Shown: positions 8,370-18,500 of the stretch, piece by piece
How positions within the stretch are numbered: the stretch's first letter is position 1
Layout of the letters: every line of letters begins with the position of its first letter
From: Allorhizobium ampelinum S4
Lineage (GTDB): Bacteria > Pseudomonadota > Alphaproteobacteria > Rhizobiales > Rhizobiaceae
Direction of reading: 5' to 3'
Length of the DNA: 64,000 nt
Assembly: GCF_000016285.1 (NCBI RefSeq)
Contig: NC_011988.1
Span: 620,001-684,000 of the forward strand
Notes under the pieces: generated by a model
Told to the model about the DNA's origin: nothing
What the model saw: the letters and a program-made list of their open reading frames with translations, nothing else
Databases searched by the model: none
Translations under genes and position numbers: made by a program

Positions 8370-9517
8370 CAACCCCGCGCCAGGCCTGGTGCGACATTGC
8401 GGAACCAGCCGTCATTGACCGCCATTTCCCAATCGCCGCTGGGGAATGTCGGGATCGATGCGGGAATGACATCGGCATATTTCTCGCGCAGGTCCTTGGA
8501 AATATAATCCCAGGACACACCCGGAAAGCCACCAAGCTCGGTGATGATTGCCGACTGGATTTCTTCAGACAGCAAAGTATTGGCGAGCTTCAGGGCGGCA
8601 TCCTTGTTGGCGCCATTGGAAAAAATCGTCATACGGGCGAAATCGCCGCAAAGCGCCAGATCCGTCAGCTGCACAAGCCGTGTTGTGTCGGGCAGCACGC
8701 CCTGGGCAATCGATTGCAGCGCCTGATCGGACCAGACCGGTACCATGGTGACGACGCCTTGGGCAAGCAGCTGGATCGACTGCGAATTGCCGGAGGTATA
8801 GGCGCCCTTTTCATAAAGCGACGGGGCCAGATCGTTGAGGATCTTCCAGCTTGGCGGCAAGGCTTTTTCCGCGGCTTCCGCCGTGTAATTGCTGACGGTG
8901 AATTTGCTCGGATCGCGGCCATTCGCTTCGTGGATGGCACGGCGGACGAAATTGCCGCCTGAACCGCCCTTGTCGGGGCGGTTGTAAATGAACTGGCCGG
9001 GATTGGCCTTGATCCAGGCAATCAGCTGTTCCCAGGTTTTCGGCGCATCCTTCGGATCGAGCTTGGTGCTGTCATAGGCCAGAAGAACCTGCGAACCGCG
9101 ATAGGGCAGCGACTGCGACAGATCGATCGCCATCGGGTTGACGCGGCCGAAATTGGGGACATTCTTCTCGGAAAATGCCACCCAGAGACCGGCATCGATG
9201 GAGCCGGTTGGCAGGCGCGGATTGAAGGCTTCAAACAGGTCTGCCTGCGGATCGTTGTTGGATTTCAAGGCGGCGAGGGCGCGATCACCAATCGCACGCA
9301 GACCGTTATTGTCGCCGGCATCAATCACCTTGATCGTCAGGTCACTGTTGGCCTTCTCGAAGCTTGGGCGAACGATGTTGTTCCAGAAGTCGATGATATT
9401 GGCATCGGAGCCGCTGTAGACATTGATTTCCTTGCCCGCAGCAAAGGCAAAATTCGGCACGGCGGCCAAGCCTGCGGTTGCGCAGGAAGCTAGCAGAAAG
9501 TCGCGTCTGTTCATCAT
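8369..9517 (-). CDS. Tat-exported periplasmic solute-binding protein (YnjB/family 1-like)
   Basis: This extracellular solute-binding protein of about 382 residues begins M-M-N-R-R-D-F-L-L followed by a hydrophobic stretch and A-F-A. That is a twin-arginine signal, so it is probably exported folded. The mature part begins 'KEINVYSGSD', as in family 1 periplasmic binding proteins. The ATG at 9517 (or 9514) has CGGAG just upstream; the longer frame to 9556 lacks support. It is the first gene of the five-gene minus-strand operon and lies 65 bases downstream of a Pho box. The ligand is not identifiable by eye. The terminal phosphodiesterase gene and the Pho box suggest glycerophosphodiesters or another organophosphate. 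Confidence 0.88.
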   Translation of the reverse strand: MMNRRDFLLASCATAGLAAVPNFAFAAGKEINVYSGSDANIIDFWNNIVRPSFEKANSDLTIKVIDAGDNNGLRAIGDRALAALKSNNDPQADLFEAFNPRLPTGSIDAGLWVAFSEKNVPNFGRVNPMAIDLSQSLPYRGSQVLLAYDSTKLDPKDAPKTWEQLIAWIKANPGQFIYNRPDKGGSGGNFVRRAIHEANGRDPSKFTVSNYTAEAAEKALPPSWKILNDLAPSLYEKGAYTSGNSQSIQLLAQGVVTMVPVWSDQALQSIAQGVLPDTTRLVQLTDLALCGDFARMTIFSNGANKDAALKLANTLLSEEIQSAIITELGGFPGVSWDYISKDLREKYADVIPASIPTFPSGDWEMAVNDGWFRNVAPGLARG

Positions 9518-9581
9518 CGGTCTCCGAAATGGGTCGAGATATAAAACCCCTGACATTTTAGGGCAGCGTTACCGCTGGACC

Positions 9582-9599
9582 GTGACAGCGACATGAAAG
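9582..9599 (-). promoter_or_regulatory. Pho box ahead of ABC importer-phosphodiesterase operon
   Basis: On the minus strand the sequence reads CTTTCAT-GTCG-CTGTCAC. It fits the direct-repeat consensus CT(G/T)TCAT-N4-CT(G/T)TCAT with one mismatch and the exact 4-base spacer. It ends 65 bases before the ATG of the binding-protein gene, and a weak TAACGC lies 10 bases further downstream where a -10 element is expected. This predicts PhoB activation under phosphate limitation. Found by eye; the match and its position are seen, the function is inferred. Confidence 0.65.
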
Positions 9600-9724
9600 C
9601 TGGATGATGCTTTTGTGTCTTTTCGAACAAGGAGCTAGGTTGTCTCCTGCAAAAATTGGCCTTGCAAACGGGAGAGGCTTCTAATCATCTGTTGTTGTGG
9701 AGACAAAGCATAAAGAGTGTGCCG

Positions 9725-10345
9725 ATGCCGGACCCGAAAACTGTCAGTACGGCCATTGTCGTTCTTGCCGCCGGGCAGGCGCGCCGGATGGGCGGCAGCG
9801 CCCATAAGCTTCTGGCTCTCTTTGATGGTGTCCCACTGATCCGTCGCGTGGTGGCGATCAGCCTTGCGAGCCGAGCGGCATCCGTTACGGTTGTCACCGG
9901 ACATCGTCGAGAGGAGGTCGAGGCTTGTCTTTTAGATTTGCCAGCCGCGATGAGCTTCAATGCCGGATTTGCCGAGGGGATGGCATCCTCGTTGATCACC
10001 GGACTAAATTCTCCTGATGTGGCCGACAAGGATGGTGTCATGGTGGTGCTCGGCGATATGCCGGGACTGACAACGTTGCATCTCGATGCGCTGATCTTAG
10101 CATTCGAAAGCGCAGATGGCCGCGCCATCATCCGTGCAGCGTCAGGGGACGTGCCGGGTAATCCGGTTATTTTACCAGAGGCGCTTCGTCCGGCATTGCT
10201 GACATTGACGGGCGATAAGGGCGCCAAGGCAATCATCGCGGCCAGCACGCTGCCGGTGATCGATGTCGATATCGGTCCGGCTGCTCTTGTCGATGTCGAC
10301 ACACCAGACGCCATTATGGCGGCTGGCGGAGTGTTGAACGGATAA
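9725..10345 (+). CDS. MocA/MobA-like nucleotidyltransferase
   Basis: This is an approximately 206-residue NTP-transferase-fold protein. The N-terminal nucleotide-binding motif is 'VLAAGQARRMGGSAHKLL', followed by a V-V-L-G-D-M-P metal-binding loop near the middle. Both are hallmarks of the molybdenum-cofactor cytidylyltransferase (MocA) and CoxI/MobA-like group, which activate molybdopterin with CTP or GTP. No molybdoenzyme gene is visible nearby, so the substrate is uncertain. The ATG at 9725 is preferred over an upstream TTG at 9656. It diverges from the Pho-box operon and converges on the dehydratase gene with a 13-bp gap. Confidence 0.8.
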   Translation: MPDPKTVSTAIVVLAAGQARRMGGSAHKLLALFDGVPLIRRVVAISLASRAASVTVVTGHRREEVEACLLDLPAAMSFNAGFAEGMASSLITGLNSPDVADKDGVMVVLGDMPGLTTLHLDALILAFESADGRAIIRAASGDVPGNPVILPEALRPALLTLTGDKGAKAIIAASTLPVIDVDIGPAALVDVDTPDAIMAAGGVLNG

Positions 10346-10358
10346 CGTTCGTATTGGC

Positions 10359-11339
<981 letters not shown>

Positions 11340-12153
11340 GACGCTCCTCCTCATGCAAGTGCTGTTTATCATGACATAATATGAATTTTACAGGGTGTCG
11401 AGTTATTTTGATGCTTTTTCGCGTGAAGGTCTATTGCACATTAACGCTTTTATCGAAGCTATTAGAAGTCGTTGTCCATGAAAATGGTGGTGCGAATATG
11501 GTGCAGTAGCCAGCAATCAATCACTTCATACTATGACACTTAGTTTGATATAATATGTGTTTGAGATGGCTCAGCGTCGTATCGAGCATGCGAATTTGCG
11601 TGGCGCGACGGGCCTCATCATAAGCTGTCTGAATCAAAAGAGATCCATGGTCGGGGTTCCCGGTTGGGGGATCATTTTCGACGGCGGACTCAATCTCCAA
11701 AAGGTGCATGGCTGAAAAAGTCAAATGGTGTGGGTTGCTCTTCCAAGGTGCCGAGCGCATCCGCTTTGATGAATGTCGATGGCTGCGCGAGGGCGTTCGT
11801 CGCAGAGCTGTTCATCGCATCTTTTGCAGAATGTCCAGGTGGGCTGTTGCAGCTGCATCGGAAAAGCGAGTGATGCTTTGGGGCTGAAACCTTTGATATG
11901 CATGCGTGTTTTGCGCTTGCTAACAAATTCGGACGCTGCTGCGAAAAAAACAATTACCTCTGATTGCATTGATCGTTGACAGTGGGTTAAATATTGCTAT
12001 CCTTCGACTGAATAACAAAGATAGTTTTTTGAGAAAACAAGTCAAAAAAATTAGTAACGTAAAATATAAACTGGTTTATGAAATTTTGAGAATAACTCGT
12101 TCCATTCGAATATTTAAAATAAGCAAATTATTTAATTCTTATTGGAGGTAAGT
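11340..12153. other. 814-bp gene-poor gap, AT-rich at its right end
   Basis: No convincing gene lies here. A minus-strand frame at 11521-11760 (79 codons) and overlapping frames at 11690-11969 lack a ribosome-binding site and recognisable motifs; they may be remnants. From about 11970 to 12141 the sequence becomes strikingly AT-rich compared with the flanking genes. It carries the promoter-like element and leader of the lipid cluster. The compositional break could mark an island boundary, which is inference. Confidence 0.5.
11976..12003 (+). promoter_or_regulatory. candidate sigma-70 promoter of the lipid cluster
   Basis: TTGACA at 11976-11981 and TATCCT at 11998-12003 are separated by 16 bases, giving a perfect -35 and a 4/6 -10. 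The predicted transcript would have an AT-rich leader of about 140 bases before the GTG start at 12154. It is the best promoter match in this gap, but no experimental evidence is available. Confidence 0.45.
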
Positions 12154-13452
12154 GTGGCATCTGTCGCTATAATTGGTTCCGGTATTTCCGGACTGAGTGC
12201 AGCCTATTCGCTTGATAAAGACTTCGACGTTCATGTTTTCGAGCAGGACGACCGGCCTGGTGGGCATGCAAGCACAGTGGTCGTTTCTGATCCATTGGGT
12301 GATGTCGGTGTGGATACGGGCTTTATGGTGTTCAATCCGCCCAATTATCCTAAGCTTACCAAGTTTTTTGCTGAGCTGAACGTGCCGCTGACCGAGCATT
12401 CCGGTGGTTTCAACTTCTTCGATGTCGATGCCGGTACCTATTACGGCACAGAGGAATTTGAAAAGGACGAGGCTTATGTTAGGGCTAATTATGGGCCGGA
12501 ATTCATTTCCGTCTGGGAGCAGGCGGATCGCCTGCTGAGGGAAGCGCCTCGCCATATCATGGAGGGCAAGTGTCAGATTCCATTGGAGGAATATCTCCGG
12601 ACCTATGGTTATACTGACGACTTTATCAACGGTTACATGATCCAGATTTCCTGCTCATACTGGTCTGTCCCCGTTGAGGTTACATTGAATTCTCCCGCGG
12701 TCATGGTGATTGGCATGTTCCTTAATCATGGCAAGGATGGCCTTGGGGGGAAGGGTGTGAAGTGGCTTGCGGTCAAGGGAGGTGCCAAGGGCTATCTTGA
12801 TATCCTGATTGGCGGCCTCAAGCGTCCACCAAGGTTGAATGCGGCGGTAACGTCCGTGCGTGCTCTTGCAGATGGTGTCGAGGTTCAGACCGGTGGAAGC
12901 TGGGAAAAATTCGACTATGCCATTGTCGCGACCCATGCCGACCAGGCTTTGAAATTGCTCGACAATCCAAGTGTGAAGCAGCGCGAAATTCTGGGAACGT
13001 TTGAGTACAATCGTTGCAGCACAGTTCTCCATACCGATTCATCCGTGATGCCTGTGCCGCCGCACAGGTGGAAGAGCTGGAATTACGGCTGTATGACGGT
13101 GGATGGCAAAAGGCGGCCCTATCTCGTCTATCATATGAATTCAATTCAAGGGTTTAAGGCGGAGCAGGACTATTTCGTGTCCTTGGATAGTCCGCTGCCC
13201 ATCGATCCTGCCAAGGTGATTAAGACTTTCGATTACGAGCATCCGGTCATTACCATCGAAAGCAGCAAAATGCAGGCACGCTTGCCTTCGATCAATGACG
13301 ATGGTCCGCTGTATTTTGCAGGTTCTTACTTCTCTGTCAGGGATCTCGGGCCGGATTTCGTCGGTTTCCACGAAAGCGGCGTCTATTCCGGTACACAGGC
13401 GGCGCGCCTTGTGAAACGGCATGCCGCAGCTCCAATCGGGAAGACTGCGTAA
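12154..13452 (+). CDS. FAD-dependent oxidoreductase, COG2907/amine-oxidase-like
   Basis: This 432-residue flavoprotein has an N-terminal dinucleotide-binding motif 'VAIIGSGISGLSAAYSL', E-x-x-x-R-P-G-G-H-A for the FAD ribose, and a C-terminal 'FAGSYF...GFHESGVYSG' FAD-contacting motif. It belongs to the predicted NAD/FAD-binding group related to amine oxidases and carotenoid desaturases, often found near lipid-modifying genes. GTG 12154 is chosen because GGAGGT lies 4 bases upstream; this beats the upstream TTG at 12142. It is the first gene of the synthase cluster and may oxidise or desaturate the lipid product, which is inference. Codon use looks less GC-biased than that of the large synthase genes. 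Confidence 0.8.
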   Translation: MASVAIIGSGISGLSAAYSLDKDFDVHVFEQDDRPGGHASTVVVSDPLGDVGVDTGFMVFNPPNYPKLTKFFAELNVPLTEHSGGFNFFDVDAGTYYGTEEFEKDEAYVRANYGPEFISVWEQADRLLREAPRHIMEGKCQIPLEEYLRTYGYTDDFINGYMIQISCSYWSVPVEVTLNSPAVMVIGMFLNHGKDGLGGKGVKWLAVKGGAKGYLDILIGGLKRPPRLNAAVTSVRALADGVEVQTGGSWEKFDYAIVATHADQALKLLDNPSVKQREILGTFEYNRCSTVLHTDSSVMPVPPHRWKSWNYGCMTVDGKRRPYLVYHMNSIQGFKAEQDYFVSLDSPLPIDPAKVIKTFDYEHPVITIESSKMQARLPSINDDGPLYFAGSYFSVRDLGPDFVGFHESGVYSGTQAARLVKRHAAAPIGKTA

Positions 13453-13815
13453 TCTATCGAGTCGAGGCCTTTGCCTTTTTTAATCGAGACAAGATTTTCA
13501 GCGTAAGGCGCATGCGGCATCGGGTGCGCCTTGCTAGAAGTCATATATCGTCGAATAATAGGCGGCAAGTCATTTCCCTATCATAAGCTATTGGTATTAT
13601 AAGATATTTCTTCCCTTCGCAATAAAGCCATAACGGCATCGATCACCCTGAGCCTGTTTTCAGGAATGGAAAATTGTGCCGTTAAGGTCGCTCGCCTAAG
13701 GGCCAAAACAATAGTCACGTTGCGACAGTCGAAAGCCGGCATGTAGCCGGATGTTGCAATCATTTGGGGTTCCGGGTGCTAATTTGCGTCTGGAGATGGT
13801 ATCGCAGGATGGACC
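13453..13815. other. 363-bp spacer with an inverted repeat
   Basis: No gene is supported. A hairpin-forming sequence lies at 13505-13532 (AAGGCGCA, 12-base loop, TGCGCCTT) but lacks a T-run, so termination is uncertain. A minus-strand frame at 13581-13763 (60 codons) has no recognisable motif. Whether the oxidoreductase gene shares a transcript with the following genes is therefore open. Confidence 0.45.
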
Positions 13816-14274
13816 ATGTCGGAAGTGCTCCTGTTCGTTCATGTTTTTGCCGCAACAATGTTCCTTGGTAATATTGTTGTAACAGCCGTGTGGAAACTGA
13901 TTGCAGACCGAAGCAATAATCTTAATATACTAAGGTATGCAATAAAATTGGTTTTCCTGACCGATTATGTATTTACGTTCGGTGGGGCTGTACTCTTATC
14001 TGCGACGGGTGGATATATGGCTCGCAGCTACGGTATGAATTTCCTCGACACGCCGTGGTTGCTGTATGGAGTGGGCTGTTTTCTTTTGTCGGGCCTGTCC
14101 TGGATGTTGGGGCTCATTCCCAATCAGATCCGCCAGCGAAGGCTTCTCAACCAGGCATCGGATTTCGATGCGATTGCCGAGCCGTTCCGCGCCTTGGCGA
14201 AGCGTTGGTATCTCTGGGGAACCCTCGCCAATGTTTTCGCGATCTGCGCCTTGTTTTTCATGGTCACGCGGTGA
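13816..14274 (+). CDS. DUF2269-family integral membrane protein
   Basis: This 152-residue protein has four hydrophobic segments (about residues 5-25, 45-68, 80-105 and 128-150). The first carries 'FVHVFAATMFLGNIVVTAVWK', a pattern I recognise from DUF2269 membrane proteins. The family has no established biochemical function. AGGA precedes the ATG at 13816. It lies between the FAD oxidoreductase and the acyl carrier protein genes. It may therefore serve in the membrane step of the lipid pathway, for example as an electron-transfer partner or exporter; this is inference from position only. Confidence 0.72.
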   Translation: MSEVLLFVHVFAATMFLGNIVVTAVWKLIADRSNNLNILRYAIKLVFLTDYVFTFGGAVLLSATGGYMARSYGMNFLDTPWLLYGVGCFLLSGLSWMLGLIPNQIRQRRLLNQASDFDAIAEPFRALAKRWYLWGTLANVFAICALFFMVTR

Positions 14275-14323
14275 CGTGGCCGATTTTTAAAATGCATTTC
14301 AACGCAACAAAGGGTGACGAATA

Positions 14324-14605
14324 ATGTCTGACGTTCAAACAAAGTTCAGCTACGCAGAAGCCAAGACCTGGCTGGTCGAAAAATTCGCTTACAAGCTTTC
14401 GGTTCCGGCATCGGAAATCGATGTGAACAAGATCTTCACCGATTTCGGCCTGGATTCCACTGAAACCCTCGTGCTTGCAGGGGAAATGGAACAGTGGCTC
14501 GGCTTCGAATTGCCGCCGACGGCCATGTGGTACCACCCGACCATCGAAAAGTTGGCCAATTATCTTGTCGAGGCCAAGGATCTCTTCGAAAAAGGCGAAC
14601 TCTGA
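14324..14605 (+). CDS. discrete acyl carrier protein
   Basis: This 93-residue acidic protein has the phosphopantetheine attachment motif F-G-L-D-S45-T-E and the following helix 'WLGFELPPTAMWYHPTIEKL', typical of PKS-type carrier domains. Ser45 would carry the 4'-phosphopantetheine arm. It is free-standing, in contrast to the four carrier domains inside the downstream PfaA-like subunit, and probably supplies a starter or receives the finished chain. It sits 49 bp after the membrane-protein gene and 48 bp before the thioesterase gene. Confidence 0.9.
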   Translation: MSDVQTKFSYAEAKTWLVEKFAYKLSVPASEIDVNKIFTDFGLDSTETLVLAGEMEQWLGFELPPTAMWYHPTIEKLANYLVEAKDLFEKGEL

Positions 14606-14622
14606 ATTCCAGAAGCCAAAAT

Positions 14623-14650
14623 CCAGCGAGGTATGGCCAGCGAGGTATGG
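14623..14650 (+). repeat. 14-bp perfect tandem duplication over the thioesterase start
   Basis: CCAGCGAGGTATGG occurs twice head to tail (14623-14636 and 14637-14650). Each copy carries a GAGGT ribosome-binding site and an ATG. The second-copy ATG (14647) is out of frame. The second GAGGT is correctly spaced for the in-frame ATG at 14654. Confidence 0.85.
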
Positions 14651-14653
14651 CGA

Positions 14654-15541
14654 ATGGAGATGCCGAAATCTGCAAGTGAACTTGCCCACCGAGAGAATGC
14701 CGGGATGACTGTGGTTTGCGTCCATCCCGGCGGAATGCCCATCCGCAGTTACATACAGCTTGCGGAGCGAATGACAGGCTATTCCTGGCATCTGGTCGAG
14801 CTTTCTCTCAATAAGCGCTACACCTCGGCGTTGGGCAAGACCGATCTTCCCGAAGGCATTCTCGGGGAGATTGCCGATGAAGCAATCGCGGATTTGGGAG
14901 AGGTCTGGAACGCCGAGCGGCTCTGTCTGCTGGGCTGGTCCTTTGGAGGTGTGCTGGCGTGCGAAATGGCAAGCCGGCGTACAGACGGCGCTTGCGGCGC
15001 CGTCCTGCTCGACAGCATTGCACCACGCTTGTTCAATGGCGTGATGGATGGGACGCAGACAGAGCGGTTGATAACGCTCAGCCGTTCACAAGTGGTCAGG
15101 GTTCGTTGGTTCACGGACTATATGCGGGCGCTGAAGCGGGTTGCCTGGGAAGTGGCAGGCAGCGATGCCCATCGCCTGGCGGAAGACGATCTAATCGAGC
15201 TGATGCGTCTCCAGTTGATTGCCAATGGCGGCCTGCCGGAAACCACCAGCTTCGTCGGGTTCTCCAAGGTTTACCGGGAGTTTTCGAAAGGAATGAACCG
15301 TAACATCGCGGTTATCCTTGCGCACAAGCCGCAATCCTACGGGTTTCCCGTACATCTGGTTCGGTCGGATTACCCATTATACGAAATATTTCATCTGCAT
15401 GAAGACATGGGGTGGGGGCAGTTGGCGCCCAATCTCACAGTCTCGAATCTGCCGCTGGGCCATTACGAAATGTTGCTGGAGCAGCAGGCCCTGGATCACA
15501 TTTCAACACATATTGAAAATATATCGCACCGTTTGATTTGA
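14654..15541 (+). CDS. type II thioesterase (alpha/beta hydrolase)
   Basis: This 295-residue protein of the thioesterase family accompanies polyketide and peptide synthases. The nucleophile motif is G-W-S96-F-G-G, a V-R-S-D segment could provide the acid, and P-L-G-H near the C-terminus the catalytic His. It likely hydrolyses or releases acyl chains from carrier domains, or edits stalled ones. The start is ambiguous: ATG 14633 is nearly fused to the first GAGGT, whereas ATG 14654 has GAGGT seven bases upstream and is preferred. It lies 37 bp before the large PfaA-like gene. Confidence 0.82.
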   Translation: MEMPKSASELAHRENAGMTVVCVHPGGMPIRSYIQLAERMTGYSWHLVELSLNKRYTSALGKTDLPEGILGEIADEAIADLGEVWNAERLCLLGWSFGGVLACEMASRRTDGACGAVLLDSIAPRLFNGVMDGTQTERLITLSRSQVVRVRWFTDYMRALKRVAWEVAGSDAHRLAEDDLIELMRLQLIANGGLPETTSFVGFSKVYREFSKGMNRNIAVILAHKPQSYGFPVHLVRSDYPLYEIFHLHEDMGWGQLAPNLTVSNLPLGHYEMLLEQQALDHISTHIENISHRLI

Positions 15542-15578
15542 AATATATTGACGAAAACCTTTTGGAAGGGGCCGAATA

Positions 15579-18500
15579 ATGGACGGGTTCTCGCAGCGCG
15601 TATACGATGTCTTTTCTCCTATCGCAATTGTTGGCGTAGGAGCTTTGTTTCCGGAAGCAAAAAATGCTGATGAATACTGGAACAATATTGTTAAAGGCAA
15701 GGATTGCCTGAAGGATGTGCCGGAGACCCATTGGAAAATCTCCGATTATTACGATCCAAATCCTTCAACGCCTGACAAAACCTATGCGCGCCGGGGCGGC
15801 TTCATTCCTGAAACGGCCTTCAATCCTGTCGAGTTCGGTCTGCCGCCGTCTCAGCTTGATGTCACTGACATTCTGCAGATCCTCAGCCTCAGCGTTGCCA
15901 AGCAGACATTTCTGGATGCGGGTTACGAACATGCCAAATTGAACCGCGAAAAGACCGGCGTCGTGCTCGGCATTACCGGCGCCAATTCGCTTGTGACGCC
16001 GCTAACCTCGCGCCTGCAATATCCGCTGTGGCAGAAGGTTCTGGAGAGCCGGGGCCTTCCCAAGGCCCAGGTTGACGATATCGTCGAGACGCTGAAGCTT
16101 GCCTACGCGCCTTGGGAGGAAAACTCCTTCCCCGGCATGCTGGGAAATGTCGTCGCTGGGCGCATCGCCAACCGCTTCGACCTTGGCGGTATCAATTGCA
16201 CGGTAGATGCGGCCTGCGCCAGTTCGCTGGCGGCCATGCGCATGGCCATCGATGAGCTGCATAGCGGTCGCGCCGACATGATGCTGACCGGCGGCTGCGA
16301 TGCCGAAAACACCATCCTGATGTATATGTGCTTTTCCAAGACACCCGCCTTCAGCAAGAAGGGGGTGATTTCGCCGTTCGACGAGAATTCCGACGGCACG
16401 TTGATTGGCGAAGGCATCGGTATGATGCTGCTGAAGCGGCTGGAAGATGCCGAGCGTGATGGCGACCAGGTTTATGCCGTGATCAAGGGTCTCGGTTCGG
16501 CCAGCGATGGCAAGTTCAAGAGCATTTACGCACCGCGCGCCGCCGGACAGGTCAAGGCGCTGCAACGTGCCTATCAGCAGGCGGGCATTTCTCCGCATGA
16601 TGTTGATCTGTGGGAGGCGCATGGCACCGGCACGGCGGTTGGCGATGCGACTGAAGTAGATGGTCTCAAGACCTTCCTGAAGAGCTGGGACAATGATGGG
16701 TCTTCTTCGCCCATAGCACTCGGCTCAGTCAAATCGCAGATCGGTCATACCAAGGCAGCAGCGGGTGCGGCTTCCGCCATCAAGGCCGCGCTTGCCTTGC
16801 AGCACGGCGTCCTGCCCCCAACCATCAATGTTAACAGACCCGATCCCAAGCTGGGTCTGGACGAGACGGCGCTCTATCTGAATTCCACGGCGCGTCCATG
16901 GTTCCGCGATCCCAAGACCGCCAAGCGCCGGGTTGGCGTCAGCGCCTTCGGCTTTGGTGGCACGAATTTCCATCTGGTCCTTGAGGAAGCGCCACAGACC
17001 GCAAAGGCACCAAAGCTGCGCAGCGTCCTGCCGCGACCCATTGTCGTTGCAGCCCCGACTGTGGCTGCTTTGCGCAAGCGTTGTGAAGAGCTTCTCACCG
17101 CCACAGGCGAAACGGCCTGGCCTTTCGAGGTTTCAATCCCCGCAAACCATCCGCGTCTGGGCCTGGTTGCCGCCGACGACGTCAGCCGCCGCGCTTTGTT
17201 GAGTGAAGCGATCCAATTGCTCGACAGCCGTCCGGCCACAGCCGAATGGCGTCATCCAAAGGGCATCACTTTCCGCCCCAGTGCATTTGAAAACGCTAAG
17301 CTGGCCGGCTTGTTTGCCGGGCAGGGGTCGCAGCATCCCAATATGGGCCGGATGGCAGCGGTTGCCATTCCGGCGCTCGGCGATTTCGTCGGTGCTGCCG
17401 ATACCTTGTTTGTCAAGGACGGTGCCCAGCCCCTCAGCCAGGTGATGTATCCGATCCCGGCCTTTGATGATGCGGATCGCAAGGCCCAGGAACAGGCATT
17501 GCGCCGCACGCAATATGCCCAGACAGCAATCGGCGCACTGTCGGCAGGCCATTATCGCTGGCTGCAAAATCTCGGCCTCAAGCTGGAAGCCGTGGCTGGC
17601 CACAGCTTCGGCGAATTGACAGCGCTTTGGGCTTCCGGGGCCTTGAGCGATGCCGATTTCTCAAGCCTGGCCAAGGCGCGTGGCGATGCCATGGCTGCTG
17701 TAACCGGCGACGGCGCTGGCACGATGACGGCGGTGAAGGCCGGTCGTGAGCAGTTGGAAAGCCTGATTGCCGCCACCAAGGGCAGCGTTCATTTCTGCAA
17801 TCTGAATACGCCGAAGCAGACTGTAGTTGGCGGAGCGGTTGAGGCTATCGAGAAATTCGAGGCCGACCTTAAGGCTGCCTCAATCGACTTTGTCCGGTTG
17901 AATGTTGCCGGGGCATTTCACACGCCGCAGGTCGAAGGTGCCGTCACGGCATTTGCCGAGCGGATCGACCAGACCAGTTTTGCCGTGCCGCAGATCCCGG
18001 TTTATGCCAATCGCAATGGCAAGCCTTATGCTGCATCGGCTGCCGATGTCGCGGCCCAGCTCAAGGGGCAATTGCGCGAGCCTGTCGAATTCATCAAGAT
18101 TATCGAGCAGATGTATGCCGATGGCATCCGCGTCTTCATCGAGTTCGGCCCGCGCTCGACGCTGTCGAAAATGACCGCCGATATTCTCGGCGACCGGCCT
18201 CACCTGGCAATTGCACTTGACCATGGTCAGCCTGACAAGGCGGATGCCGGTCTTATCGAAGCGGTTGTTGATCTGGCGGTTGCCGGTATTGCACTTGAAA
18301 GCCCGGTCGGGACCGAAGGCCTTATCGAGGCTCCGGCCAAGAAGGGCGAGATCAATCTGAATGGCATGAATTACGTGTCACCGTCCCGCAAGGAGGCCTT
18401 TGCTAAGGCGCTGGCCAATCCAGTCGTCGTTGCCCCCAAACCGGTTCCCACGCCGCCACAGCCTGTCGCCGCAAAGCCGCTGGCTGCTGCCCCCGCGCCT

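Noticed and set aside
11521..11760. Possible 79-residue gene on the minus strand
   Set aside because: There is no ribosome-binding site, no recognisable motif, and overlapping frames of similar length in the same stretch; it may be a remnant but cannot be supported.
16002..16622. 206-codon minus-strand frame inside the ketosynthase region
   Set aside because: It is antisense to conserved KS motifs and has no independent support.
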